Shown piece by piece: positions 18,199 to 26,754 of a stretch of 64,000 bases of DNA. The notes beneath the pieces are model-generated. The model was not told the origin of the DNA, did not search any database, and was given only the letters and a program-made list of their open reading frames with translations. The DNA lies in contig NZ_VMKN01000001.1 in assembly GCF_007483685.1 (NCBI RefSeq), positions 2,595,549-2,659,548 on the forward strand, given 5' to 3'. The stretch comes from Litoribacter populi. GTDB taxonomy: Bacteria > Bacteroidota > Bacteroidia > Cytophagales > Cyclobacteriaceae. The stretch's first letter is position 1, and each line of letters opens with the position of its first letter. The translations under genes were made by a program, and so were the position numbers.

Positions 18199-18495
18199 TC
18201 ATTCAATTTTCTTGGGCTTCACCTCCAAGCTAAAGATCAGATCCTGTTTTTCCGCCTCATCCCTGAGGATCCGGCTAACTGCCTGGATCAGCAGAATACA
18301 CTGCTGCTGGCTCATGGTCGTGCTAACGTACTTATTGTTGTACAACTCTTCCATCACTATCCCAGGACGGGATCTCCCGGTCTTGCGACCTGCTGTGCCG
18401 GCACTGACGGTACTTACATCGGACTTCCGACATCGGGCATCCGGCATAAAAAGCCATAGCAGTGCCATTAAGAATTGGTGCATTCTTTTTTTCAT
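18199..18495 (-). CDS. small hypothetical exported protein
   Basis: 98 aa. The N-terminus MKKRMHQFLMALLWLFMPDA could be a signal peptide; the middle is basic and Gly/Ser-rich (VSTVSAGTAGRKTGRSRPG); the C-terminal half (SQQQCILLIQAVSRILRDEA) is helical. No family recognised. It lies upstream of the thioredoxin-fold gene on the same strand, so it may be the first gene of that operon. Codon pattern is less convincing than neighbours, so it could also be spurious. Confidence 0.4.
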   Translation of the reverse strand: MKKRMHQFLMALLWLFMPDARCRKSDVSTVSAGTAGRKTGRSRPGIVMEELYNNKYVSTTMSQQQCILLIQAVSRILRDEAEKQDLIFSLEVKPKKIE

Positions 18496-18529
18496 TATGG
18501 AAATAATAGTTAATGGTTAATGATTAAGG

Positions 18530-18785
18530 GTAAACTGTTCAGTTGTTCAGGGTTCGCAACCGTGAACTGTGAACTTCTACAACACCGCAGGGGTGTACCA
18601 TTTGGGTTCAAGGTTCAATGTTCAATGTTCAAAAGCGTGAACCGTTAACTGTGAACTGTGAACCCTTACCCTTCCCCCTCCCAGGCGCCATGGTTATTGG
18701 TGGGAAAACATTGGGGATTAACGGTTAACTGTTAACTGTTAACTCTGACCGTGAAACCTTAACTGCGCAGCTTTGCTTCGCCTCA
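18530..18785. repeat. GTTCA/GTGAAC/GTTAAC word repeats
   Basis: Dense variants of GTTCAAGGTTCAATG, CGTGAACTGTGAAC and GTTAACTGTTAAC in both orientations, with small GC-rich inserts such as CGCAGGGGTG. From 18786 to 19429 no gene could be supported: short open frames exist on both strands but match nothing recognisable. Confidence 0.6.
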
Positions 18786-19429
18786 ATCCGGGCTTTTAAT
18801 CAGATTTCTCTGCAATTGCTTGAATGTTATTCTTAGGTTTTGATAGATAACGGGGACGAGGCAGCAGCATACGGGGTATCCCCATGGATCGTAGCGCAGA
18901 TGTGTGATGAATTTGATAGGTAGGCAGCAAAAATCCACAATCCTTCCCTCCTGCTCTGGCAGGGTCCCTGGCAGTTTTATTACTAAGAAAGAATATGTTT
19001 GGCTTTTGGTGCTCATAATAATGATATATGAGCCTCTTGGAAGGTTGCTTGCTTAAAAGTATAGGGCAGCAACTCCTCTATTAATGCAGCATGGCTCTGG
19101 TAAAGCCACCATTTCTTTCGAAATGGCTCCACACATTAACATAAGGAGCGCCCGCCCTAATAATAAATATAGGGAATCGGGACGACTCACTTACGCTCGC
19201 GTGGAAAATTTACCAGATTTAGCAGCGAGGCTCGTTGAGCAGTCCTTCTATTTGAAGTTCTGCAAAATTAATAAATCACAGTGAATATAGGACTCAACAC
19301 CTTTAAATCTCTGTATTGCATCAAATTTAGAAATAAAAACTTATAAATCAAATATTTTTACTGATAATTTGTAAATTATTCTTTCTGTTACAGACATACT
19401 ACCACACCTTTGATATAAACCAGGGTGGA

Positions 19430-19714
19430 ATGGCAAAAAAGAAGATTTCTGAAATTGAAATGGAGGACCAATTACAGTCAATTGGAGCTTTGTTTGAGAG
19501 TGGGAAAGTTAGAATAATGAAGGATATAGAAAAATTATCCCCCACAAAAATGGCTAAACTCCTCCAATTGAACCATGCGCGATACATTGAGAAATTGTAC
19601 CACCCCGAACAATTTACCTTTGAGGAGATTCATAAAATCTCGATTTTAGTAGGGATAGAACCAAACCTAATTTCTGAAGTTATTAACAAAGAAATAATTA
19701 AAAACTTAAAATAG
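19430..19714 (+). CDS. small HTH-like hypothetical protein
   Basis: 94 aa beginning MAKKKISEIEMEDQL. The middle (LSPTKMAKLLQLNHARYIEK) and the following segment (TFEEIHKISILVGIEPNLIS) look like XRE-type helices in which a positioned short peptide replaces the usual recognition-helix signature. Possible small regulator. It is alone on the plus strand beside the CBASS operon and is followed by a terminator-like element. Partner and target unknown. Confidence 0.6.
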   Translation: MAKKKISEIEMEDQLQSIGALFESGKVRIMKDIEKLSPTKMAKLLQLNHARYIEKLYHPEQFTFEEIHKISILVGIEPNLISEVINKEIIKNLK

Positions 19715-19761
19715 GCTTTTATTAGCCAATCTTGGGCTATTACATCCTGTAAGAAATAATT

Positions 19762-19791
19762 ATACCTCCCAGAGATCAGGGGCTTTTTTTA
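19762..19791 (+). terminator. terminator-like CCTCCNAGAGATCRGGGGCTTTTTT element
   Basis: CCTCCCAGAGATCAGGGG followed by CTTTTTTT, 50 bases past the stop of the gene at 19430. Near-copies occur at about 43601, 53459 and 63611, so this is a dispersed terminator family. A separate hairpin TACCGTC-N11-GACGGTA (19817-19841) follows the stop of the HNH-SAVED gene on the other strand. Confidence 0.55.
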
Positions 19792-19844
19792 CAATCGAAC
19801 CTTGTAGAGGTGGATCTACCGTCCCCTTACTGGAGACGGTAAAT

Positions 19845-20999
19845 TTAAACAAAGGCCTTAGTACCACTTATTTCCAAAGTCTTCATAAATCCACCCTTTA
19901 ACCAATTCTGATCATAAACAATTAAATTCGAATCTGCTTTACTATTCCAGACTCTGCCAAATTCAACAGCTGCAGAAGCTGGCATTGCAGGAAAAACATG
20001 TAATTCAACATCCTGACCATTTAAAGCTTTTACCTCATTGAACATTTTCCTGACAATTCTTTTAAATGCAATCAATTGTTCCCTTTCTCTTAAAAACTCT
20101 ACATCAGGTGATTCAATTTTAATTGACCAGATTGGAACATCCCCAATAGCCTCAATTACTCGGTCATCTGTAATATTTGCGCTAAGTTCCACTTTTAAAG
20201 CTACAACCCTACCCTTTTCTGAAGATTTGTCTAAGTAATAATTGGTCATTCCATCTCCTACCGCCCACTTCCAAGTGTCGGGCTCTCTCTGAGGCTGATA
20301 CACTTCAACAGATGTCAACTCACTTAATAAAGTGCCTAATTTAATAAGCAATGGCTGAGGAGCTAAAGCAAAAATTGAATAATGCTGAACAGCCTCCGTT
20401 TCAATTAATGGTTTAATTTTACTGTTAAATTGTCTTGTCAAACTTGTTTCTTCTGTGTCCCAGAATAACTCTTCATTATCGTAAAAACTCCTTTGATGTA
20501 AGGACAATTCAACAGGCCGATTATTATTCGGGTAAAATATTGGCAAAATAGCCTCTGTAGCTTTCTTAAATGGAATAGAGGCAGATTGGTTTCCAATATT
20601 TGCAGTATAGGTCACAACATTCGTACGGTTTTCCAACGTCAGTCCGGTAACAATTTCAATTCGTTTTTCGTGGGCCTCCTTCATTTCTTTAAGGATCGAA
20701 ACCGAGTGATTTTCCACATCAGACTCATCAATCCTGTTATGACACTCGTCACATAGTAACATTAAATTATCAAACTCAATCTCTAGTTTTGGTGATAAAA
20801 TCTCTGAGCCTCGAGGGCCTTTTGGACTCGCCCCAACAATATGTGAGATATATGCTTTGTTAAGACTCTTCTTTGTCAAAGAGTCTTCAAGCAAATTTAC
20901 ATTGCAGTTATAATACTGGCATCTTCCTCCTGATTTTACCCAAAGCTGTCTTGCCACTTTTCCTGGGATACCCTTTCTTACTCTATTAATAACACTCAT
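19845..20999 (-). CDS. cap5: CBASS effector: HNH endonuclease fused to SAVED domain (Cap5-type)
   Basis: 384 aa. N-terminal HNH nuclease with zinc cysteines C27, C32, C83, C86 and the HNH triad H53 (YISHIVG), N78, H87 (CDECHNRID). The C-terminal half is a SAVED domain; its signature HVFPAMPASAAVEFGRVW is clear. In CBASS, the SAVED domain binds the cyclic nucleotide made by the CD-NTase on phage infection, and the HNH domain then degrades DNA, killing the cell. The start overlaps the E2-like gene by 4 bases. Last gene of the CBASS operon. Confidence 0.92.
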   Translation of the reverse strand: MSVINRVRKGIPGKVARQLWVKSGGRCQYYNCNVNLLEDSLTKKSLNKAYISHIVGASPKGPRGSEILSPKLEIEFDNLMLLCDECHNRIDESDVENHSVSILKEMKEAHEKRIEIVTGLTLENRTNVVTYTANIGNQSASIPFKKATEAILPIFYPNNNRPVELSLHQRSFYDNEELFWDTEETSLTRQFNSKIKPLIETEAVQHYSIFALAPQPLLIKLGTLLSELTSVEVYQPQREPDTWKWAVGDGMTNYYLDKSSEKGRVVALKVELSANITDDRVIEAIGDVPIWSIKIESPDVEFLREREQLIAFKRIVRKMFNEVKALNGQDVELHVFPAMPASAAVEFGRVWNSKADSNLIVYDQNWLKGGFMKTLEISGTKAFV

Positions 21000-21460
21000 T
21001 TTATCTGTTCATTTGAATATTCATCATGTCCACCACCTAGCCATTCTCCATTTGTCAGCCATAGCTCATAAAAAAACAGCCATTCGGAAGCCCACGGGAT
21101 AATTGTGGCAACTATTAACTTCTCTCTTGTCCATTCATTTTTGCCGGGCGAGTATAAGCATAACTCTTGCTTCTCGTGAGAATAGACATGAGGAAGCTTA
21201 GACCTATTTTCCGCAATTTCCAAATCTTCCCCAATTACATAGACTTTTACCCCAAGGAACTTATCATACTGAATTCGAATATTGTAAGATTTACTGAATG
21301 GAGTTGGTTGAATTTTCAGTGATATGGAAAAGGAGTTTCCCTTAACCTTTTCTTTGATTAGATTAGGGAAACTTTCCTTTATTTTTTTAAGCTGAAAACT
21401 AGCAGAAAAACCATTCTTTATAGCTTTATGTGGCTTTTTTATATATTTATTCTTTACCAA
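20996..21460 (-). CDS. CBASS E2-like (ubiquitin-conjugating fold) accessory protein
   Basis: 154 aa. The UBC-fold signature with catalytic cysteine is visible: LPHVYSHEKQELCLYSPGKN (Cys101), then EWTREKLIVATIIPWASEWL and the C-terminal GEWLGGGHD. It is a stand-alone E2 without a fused or separate E1 or JAB protein, as in short type II CBASS. Such E2 proteins conjugate or prime the CD-NTase C-terminus to raise signalling. It overlaps both the CD-NTase gene (14 bases) and the effector gene (4 bases). Confidence 0.85.
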   Translation of the reverse strand: MVKNKYIKKPHKAIKNGFSASFQLKKIKESFPNLIKEKVKGNSFSISLKIQPTPFSKSYNIRIQYDKFLGVKVYVIGEDLEIAENRSKLPHVYSHEKQELCLYSPGKNEWTREKLIVATIIPWASEWLFFYELWLTNGEWLGGGHDEYSNEQIK

Positions 21461-22700
21461 GGTTACCTTCGAAATTATGTTGTTTTACTGACATCCCTAT
21501 TCCTCCTAAAATCCCGGTAGATTTCTCCATCTTCAAAAGTCCTGAATCCCTTTTGCTTCTCATTTTATTACCATATTGGGTAAAAGCTTCATTTACCACA
21601 CTTTGCCCAAACGATAATGAAAACGACTTTTGCAGAGAATATAGCCCGGAATTAGAAGATTCTTGAAGTGCTGCTAAATCCGATTTAACTTTTGATAACC
21701 ACAGGAAAAAATTCTTTTCTTTCCGCGGTGTTTCATGCCATTTGTCAGCAAAATTTTCAGCAGAATTTACAGGGTTTTCTACCCATTTGATTAATTTCCC
21801 ATGCTCAATTGAAAATCTTACCTGGATATACTGTTCCATTCTCGCCACTACATTCACCAAACCTTCTAAAACATCTACTTCTTTATTATAAGCCCTCGCA
21901 GCCAAAGTAGTGATAATGATGGATATTGGTTTATCATCATCACCATTAAAAAGCATATCACGATGCCTTTTCAGTATTTGAACAATTCTTTGAAGAGGTA
22001 ATTTTTCGTCTTGATATTGGGGCACGGGTTTAACAGACTCAGAAAATAATTTAACACCACTTACAGTAATACTTGCCCTATCAAAAAACCATTTCCCATA
22101 CCCGAATGGATTACATTTCAGCCAATTCAAATGGGAGGTTTCCGATTTATAATCCCCGCGTTTCTTGTCAGTAATTCTAATAGCCAATTTATCAATAGGT
22201 TCATTGGAGGAATAAGCCTTCTCTAATAAAATATGATAACCATGATCCACTATAGCAGGAAGTATATCCATGTGATACTTATTTTTGTAATTTTCTGAAC
22301 TCTCCCTATACTTAAGTGTCCAACACCTTCTTCCATCGGGTTGAGCCAAAAGCTCAGCGTATACTTTTTTCTTTTTTAGTTGATCACCGACCTCCTTTTT
22401 TAGGTCAAATTGAGTCCACTCCTCCTTTTTCCCAGTTAATTGGCACACAAGATCGATATCAAGATCATCATCTGGATTAATGGGCTGAATCATTGTACCC
22501 AACAAGAAAGATCCTTGGGGTAAAATGGTGGGGAAATAGGGGTGCAAATTCGAATTGATTTCTGAAAGGTGATTTCCAACAGCATTATAACTTGATACTG
22601 CAGCTTCAAATTGAGTCCGCGAAATATCAAGTGACTCCCCTAAGCATTCTAGGATTTCCCTAAACTGCGACTTCTGTTCTTTATTCAAAGTTAGCTTCAT
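21447..22700 (-). CDS. CBASS cyclic-oligonucleotide synthase (CD-NTase)
   Basis: 417 aa. The nucleotidyltransferase motif is GSFLLGTM (G63-S64) followed by acidic DDDLDID (catalytic D81, D83) and a third acidic residue in MDILPA (D145). The C-terminal helical region (LQRIVQILKRHRDMLF ... ISIIITTLAARAY) is the OAS-like half. The last residues, NFEGNLGKE, end in a flexible tail suited to E2-dependent conjugation. On phage cue it makes a cyclic di- or trinucleotide sensed by the SAVED effector. Clade and product cannot be fixed by eye. Confidence 0.9.
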   Translation of the reverse strand: MKLTLNKEQKSQFREILECLGESLDISRTQFEAAVSSYNAVGNHLSEINSNLHPYFPTILPQGSFLLGTMIQPINPDDDLDIDLVCQLTGKKEEWTQFDLKKEVGDQLKKKKVYAELLAQPDGRRCWTLKYRESSENYKNKYHMDILPAIVDHGYHILLEKAYSSNEPIDKLAIRITDKKRGDYKSETSHLNWLKCNPFGYGKWFFDRASITVSGVKLFSESVKPVPQYQDEKLPLQRIVQILKRHRDMLFNGDDDKPISIIITTLAARAYNKEVDVLEGLVNVVARMEQYIQVRFSIEHGKLIKWVENPVNSAENFADKWHETPRKEKNFFLWLSKVKSDLAALQESSNSGLYSLQKSFSLSFGQSVVNEAFTQYGNKMRSKRDSGLLKMEKSTGILGGIGMSVKQHNFEGNLGKE

Positions 22701-22703
22701 TCT

Positions 22704-22931
22704 TTACCCTTTAATATTTCTAGGATCATTCCCGTGTGAATTCTTTTCACGAATTCTCCCATTCTTTCCGTGAATCAATAGCTCTGAGCTTTGATTTTTT
22801 GAAATTACCCTTGCAGCAGTAATGGCTTCCTTTTGGGTAGATGTTACTTTAGTGGCTTTTGAATTGCCAGCCCCTTTCACTGCCCAGCCTTCTGGGTGTT
22901 TGACAACATGTTGATTTTTACCTTTCCAAAT
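22704..22931 (-). CDS. DUF2188 domain protein, start unclear (ATT or frameshifted ATG)
   Basis: About 75 aa. The frame reads GKNQHVVKHPEGWAVKGAGN ... TQKEAITAARVISKNQSSELLIHGKNGRIREKNSHGND, an almost textbook DUF2188 protein. It ends 3 bases before the CD-NTase ATG, so it belongs to the CBASS operon. There is no ATG in this frame: either translation begins at the ATT at 22931, or at the ATG at 22938 with one surplus base in the TTTGGAAAGG stretch between. DUF2188 function is unknown; its place here hints at a regulatory role in CBASS. Confidence 0.7.
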   Translation of the reverse strand: MWKGKNQHVVKHPEGWAVKGAGNSKATKVTSTQKEAITAARVISKNQSSELLIHGKNGRIREKNSHGNDPRNIKG

Positions 22932-23116
22932 TTGGCATTATGGATAAAAGTTGGAACGTCCATGTTATAGATGGAATTTTCATTGTGAAGCCTTAAAAGG
23001 TATTATTTCCGTCTTTTATTTACTTTTTAAGAAGTCCCAATATTATTCGGGTACACCGCCAGAATCTCTCCTGGAAAACCACTGCTCAAATGATTATTTT
23101 TCTTTATTTTAATATC

Positions 23117-24172
23117 ATGGAAGAAATAACAATAACCCGGGAGGAATTGTACCAAAAAGTCTGGGCTAACCCGCTGACCCAGCTGGCAAAAGAATTTAAA
23201 ATTTCTGATGTTGGTCTCAGGAAAAAATGCTTGAAACGTCACGGAAAAAAGGTAAAGCAAATACCATTACCAAAAGACACGGACCAATCGCCCATAATAC
23301 TTTATATCAAAGATGATAATGGTGTGCCTTGTGACCCAACTGAAGATGAGCGGATCAAAATTAAACATGAAATTTCCAAAGGGTATAAAATTTATCTTGA
23401 GCCGACCACAAAACTCACTACGCCCCACCATTTAGTTATAGCTGCTAAAGATCATTTGATAGGAAATAAAACCAATTATGAAGGCTATATTAGGAATGAC
23501 TCAAGCGAGTTTCTGGATATTTCCGTTTCATCTCAGTCCTTAATTTCTCAAGCATTAAGAGTTTTCAACTCATTCATATGGCTGGCAGAGGCCCGCGGAC
23601 ATCTTGTAAAGGTAGAGAAAGAATCAACAGTAATTGTTATTGATGAAATTGAAATAGCCATTGATATAAGGGAAAGGCAAAAAAGGATAATAGAAAAATC
23701 ACCGGGGTCCAATTACACATATCACAATAAAATTCCTTCTGGAATATTGAGTTTTAGAATAGACACTTCCCCGAAACGGGAATGGGATAACAGCAAATCC
23801 CCAATTGAATCTAACTTTCCAGCAATATTCGCAAAACTTGAAACTTTTGCGGCTGAAAGAAAGCAATGGAAAATTGAAGCCGAGAAACGCCGAATTCAGC
23901 AGGAAAAGGAAAGGAAAATAAAAATTGAGCAATACCATACCAAGTCAGCGGAATTCAAAAAACTTGAAAGGATATTAGAAGACGCCAATAGGTTGGAAAA
24001 AGCCGAAACACTCCGCAAATACGCTGACCATCTGGAAACATTAGGAAAAGAAACTCATGAAGTAGAATGGATCAGAGCCAAAGCAGACTGGATCGATCCT
24101 ACTACTGGCCTGGAAGATGACATTCTGGGAGAATACTGTACTGAGCCTCCAAAATACCCAGGGTATTGGTGA
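23117..24172 (+). CDS. hypothetical protein with N-terminal HTH and C-terminal coiled coil
   Basis: 351 aa from the ATG at 23117 (MEEITITREELYQKVWANPL). The first 50 residues, ELYQKVWANPLTQLAKEFKI followed by SDVGLRKKCLKRHG, form a helix-turn-helix seen in a widespread but uncharacterised family often beside mobile or defence genes. The centre is beta-rich; residues about 260-310 are a charged coiled coil (AEKRRIQQEKERKIKIEQ). Convergent with the McrC-like gene; the region after its stop holds palindromic sequence. Role unknown; probably binds DNA. Confidence 0.7.
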   Translation: MEEITITREELYQKVWANPLTQLAKEFKISDVGLRKKCLKRHGKKVKQIPLPKDTDQSPIILYIKDDNGVPCDPTEDERIKIKHEISKGYKIYLEPTTKLTTPHHLVIAAKDHLIGNKTNYEGYIRNDSSEFLDISVSSQSLISQALRVFNSFIWLAEARGHLVKVEKESTVIVIDEIEIAIDIRERQKRIIEKSPGSNYTYHNKIPSGILSFRIDTSPKREWDNSKSPIESNFPAIFAKLETFAAERKQWKIEAEKRRIQQEKERKIKIEQYHTKSAEFKKLERILEDANRLEKAETLRKYADHLETLGKETHEVEWIRAKADWIDPTTGLEDDILGEYCTEPPKYPGYW

Positions 24173-24462
24173 TGGGGGTTTTGTGTCGCTAACGTTTCGG
24201 TCCTTGGCGCAGTGGCGGATTTCGGCACCCAAACTGTCAATACCCCATCCCGAAAGCTTTCTGGATTCCTGCGAAGTAGAATGTTCAATAACCACTGAAC
24301 CCGCCTTCGAGCCAAACGCCTGTTACCGCCTAGTGCGTCTTTTTGCTCGTTTGTTTGTCGGTCAGTCGTGTGGCTGGGCAGACACACTCTTTGCCAAACA
24401 TTGGTTTGAGCTTTGGCTTGTGCGGCTTGGCAATGTGGGTGTGGCTGTGATGCGTTGGCATT
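24173..24462. other. non-coding boundary with imperfect palindromes (attC-like)
   Basis: 290 bases between two convergent genes, more GC-rich than both. Just past the plus-strand stop is GTGTCGCTAACGTTTCGG. Just past the minus-strand stop is (minus strand) GCCAACGC at about 24448-24455, which is matched by GCGTTTGGC at about 24316-24324 with 125 bases between. TTGGCGCAGTGGCGG (24212-24226) and CCGCCTTCGAGCCAA also pair partly. Open frames across it look like shadows. It may be two cassette-end structures back to back. Confidence 0.4.
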
Positions 24463-26751
24463 TTATCTGATTTTATTTTTCATCAGTTCTGTCAGACATG
24501 TCGTAAATGGAAATGCTGAAGCTCTACCTGTCGAATAGTTTGCAAGTTCTCTGAAATTCCAGCTTACATTTTCAAATTCCGAGTCTGTTACTAGCTCTAT
24601 TTGAATTACGAGATAATTGTCCTGGGAAGGGGATGGATAGCCCTTTTTTATTAAGTCGTCCTTTGAATATACTTTAGGGCCTCTGCTTACAATCTTCCAT
24701 AAGTCACCGGACTCTGTGTCACCTGAAGTATGGAGCAATAAGTATTTTGAACTTACTGTTTCCTTGTCTAGTATGAGTGAACCCGCCCCTGAACCCATTC
24801 TGAAATTGTAAAGTCCGGTTCGTTGAATCCAGTTGTATTGTTCCTGTGAGTTATAATATCCCACCAAAGCAAAAGTGTCGTCCGGTATTAAGTCTCTGTT
24901 AGCATTGTATGGTTCAGGCAATGGTTCTTTGACCACATTGTCAGATTCAGGCGGATTTTTATAGATGTCGAATGTTCTATAAGCAATTTTCTCCCGCTGT
25001 GAAGCACGGTTTATGAAGTGCTCAATTATTTCAAGAATAAATGCTTTTAATTCTCCAATTCCGCTGTCGGTTTTTGATGGTTTTACAGGAAAAGCTCCAA
25101 GACCCGGAATAATTTCGTGAAACCCTTTTTGGTTGATGGATTTGTCACCGGGGTATAAAACATAAGCACCTCCTGTTCTTCTTATCGCATCTTTGTAGGC
25201 GTGCATCTTAAGCAGGTCCGCATTTTTGTAAATGCCTTTTCTGTTTTCTGCTTTTTGTTCGTCAAGGTCGTTATCTGTGTTCTGTTCTAGGAAATCGGTC
25301 AGGTTCGCTATTTTGTATTTTGCATCGAAATGAACATGAACAATTAGTTCCTGCTTTTCAGCTTCCTGTTCCGAAATTCCAAAAGGCCAAAAAGAAAGGG
25401 TATAGTCCGGTCGTAATGTTGTTGTCCAGCTTCCTGAGTGAGGGTATTTTTTCTTACCGCTAAATGAACGATTGTAGTTGAAGCGAATATTTAGTTTTCT
25501 GTTTCCTGAATCATAAACACCACGTAGTGCCGTAAACTTGCCTTGCTTTAATTGAAGGTTTAAGCCATCAGGTGTTTCTTTAATTAAATTTTCAATGTCT
25601 TTGGGCTCAATATCAAAGATAGATTGAAACAGGTCGAGCAGTTTAAAAAAAAGCCAGTATTCATAAAGAGTGGCAATATCTTTTTTACCACCGCTGTAGA
25701 TATCGTCACCTCCACTCCAGATTAATTTGGCAGCAAGGTCAAACATGAGCCATACCCTCAAAACTTCACGGTAACCTTCTTTACGCTGTAAGACCGGGCT
25801 GTTAAGCTTCAATGTTGTTGGTCTAGAAATATCTTTGAAAACAGTATGATGTAGCTGACTTTCCAGTTCACGAATCATATTTTCTGATTCGTTTTCCATT
25901 TTTTTATGGCTGAACTCTAATGCCTTATTATTTATATCCGTGCAGAATTTCAGAAAGTTTTCAAGGGCATGTTTAATAAAACGGTTTTCCGGAGTATCAA
26001 CTGAATCTGTCTTTCTGTTGGTGGTAATTCGCTCGGGCAAAGTTTCAATGCCATAGTTTCTCAAAAAATTGGACTCCGGCAATTTGGTACGTTTTCCACC
26101 CTTCAGTAGTTCTCGTATATTGGCATTGGAAAATCGCCTAGCATTCCTGATATCTTTTTCTTCCGTTGTTTCGGTCCATTTGGTTACGGGTGTCGTAACA
26201 ATTCGGTGAATTGCTTCGATAAACTCATCAGAACCAATTATCGATTTGATGAAAGCAAATTTCTGATAAAGGGTTTGGCTGTCCTTGGTGTAGTCTATAT
26301 CAAAATGGTGGGAAACAGGTGAATTTGCCTGCAAAAGCAGGTCGGTAGATTTTTCAGTAATGAGTTCCAGCATATCACGATAATCATCACGATACCCTGA
26401 TTTTATAGATTGAACCTCAAGTTGAACTTTGCTACATTCCTTGGATGTTTCTTTTTCAATTAATGGGATTAAAAGCGTACCTACAAAAATGTTTGGTGCA
26501 ATGGTTCCCAAATTTGTTGTCCGCCTATGTTGTTGTATGATGTTTTCCCCAACATCACCCAAAACAAATTCAGGATTACTGATTTGAAAATCATAATAAC
26601 ATCCTTCAACCAACTGAAAACGGGCTTCATTATTTTCAGTGGCGCTTTCTTCCGCATCAAACAAAGAATCCGGTCTGCGGGCATCTATCCAAAGCCGCAA
26701 ACCTTCTTGAACTCTGTCAAGGTTGATTTCTATGTGTGATATTGATTTCAT
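24463..26751 (-). CDS. McrC-like restriction subunit: DUF2357 plus PD-(D/E)XK nuclease domain
   Basis: 762 aa. The N-terminal two thirds match DUF2357 proteins (SVDTPENRFIKHALENFLKF; LKLNSPVLQRKEGYREVLRV; IATLYEYWLFFKLLDLF). The nuclease follows: LRPDYTLSFWPFG and HVHFDAKYKI give the D...(D/E)xK core, near residues 445 and 480. A C-terminal extension of about 170 residues may be a DNA-modification reader. It lies 3 bases after the McrB-like gene. Together the two should form a nucleotide-driven translocating nuclease that cleaves unmodified or modified DNA. Confidence 0.82.
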   Translation of the reverse strand: MKSISHIEINLDRVQEGLRLWIDARRPDSLFDAEESATENNEARFQLVEGCYYDFQISNPEFVLGDVGENIIQQHRRTTNLGTIAPNIFVGTLLIPLIEKETSKECSKVQLEVQSIKSGYRDDYRDMLELITEKSTDLLLQANSPVSHHFDIDYTKDSQTLYQKFAFIKSIIGSDEFIEAIHRIVTTPVTKWTETTEEKDIRNARRFSNANIRELLKGGKRTKLPESNFLRNYGIETLPERITTNRKTDSVDTPENRFIKHALENFLKFCTDINNKALEFSHKKMENESENMIRELESQLHHTVFKDISRPTTLKLNSPVLQRKEGYREVLRVWLMFDLAAKLIWSGGDDIYSGGKKDIATLYEYWLFFKLLDLFQSIFDIEPKDIENLIKETPDGLNLQLKQGKFTALRGVYDSGNRKLNIRFNYNRSFSGKKKYPHSGSWTTTLRPDYTLSFWPFGISEQEAEKQELIVHVHFDAKYKIANLTDFLEQNTDNDLDEQKAENRKGIYKNADLLKMHAYKDAIRRTGGAYVLYPGDKSINQKGFHEIIPGLGAFPVKPSKTDSGIGELKAFILEIIEHFINRASQREKIAYRTFDIYKNPPESDNVVKEPLPEPYNANRDLIPDDTFALVGYYNSQEQYNWIQRTGLYNFRMGSGAGSLILDKETVSSKYLLLHTSGDTESGDLWKIVSRGPKVYSKDDLIKKGYPSPSQDNYLVIQIELVTDSEFENVSWNFRELANYSTGRASAFPFTTCLTELMKNKIR

Positions 26752-26754
26752 TCT

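Noticed and set aside
18530-18785. CRISPR-like repetition
   Set aside because: Words vary and there is no constant repeat-spacer period; no cas genes are in the window.
18783-19284. 77-aa (minus) and 66-aa (plus) frames
   Set aside because: No recognisable pattern, no neighbour logic and they lie in repeat-rich spacer; not listed as genes.
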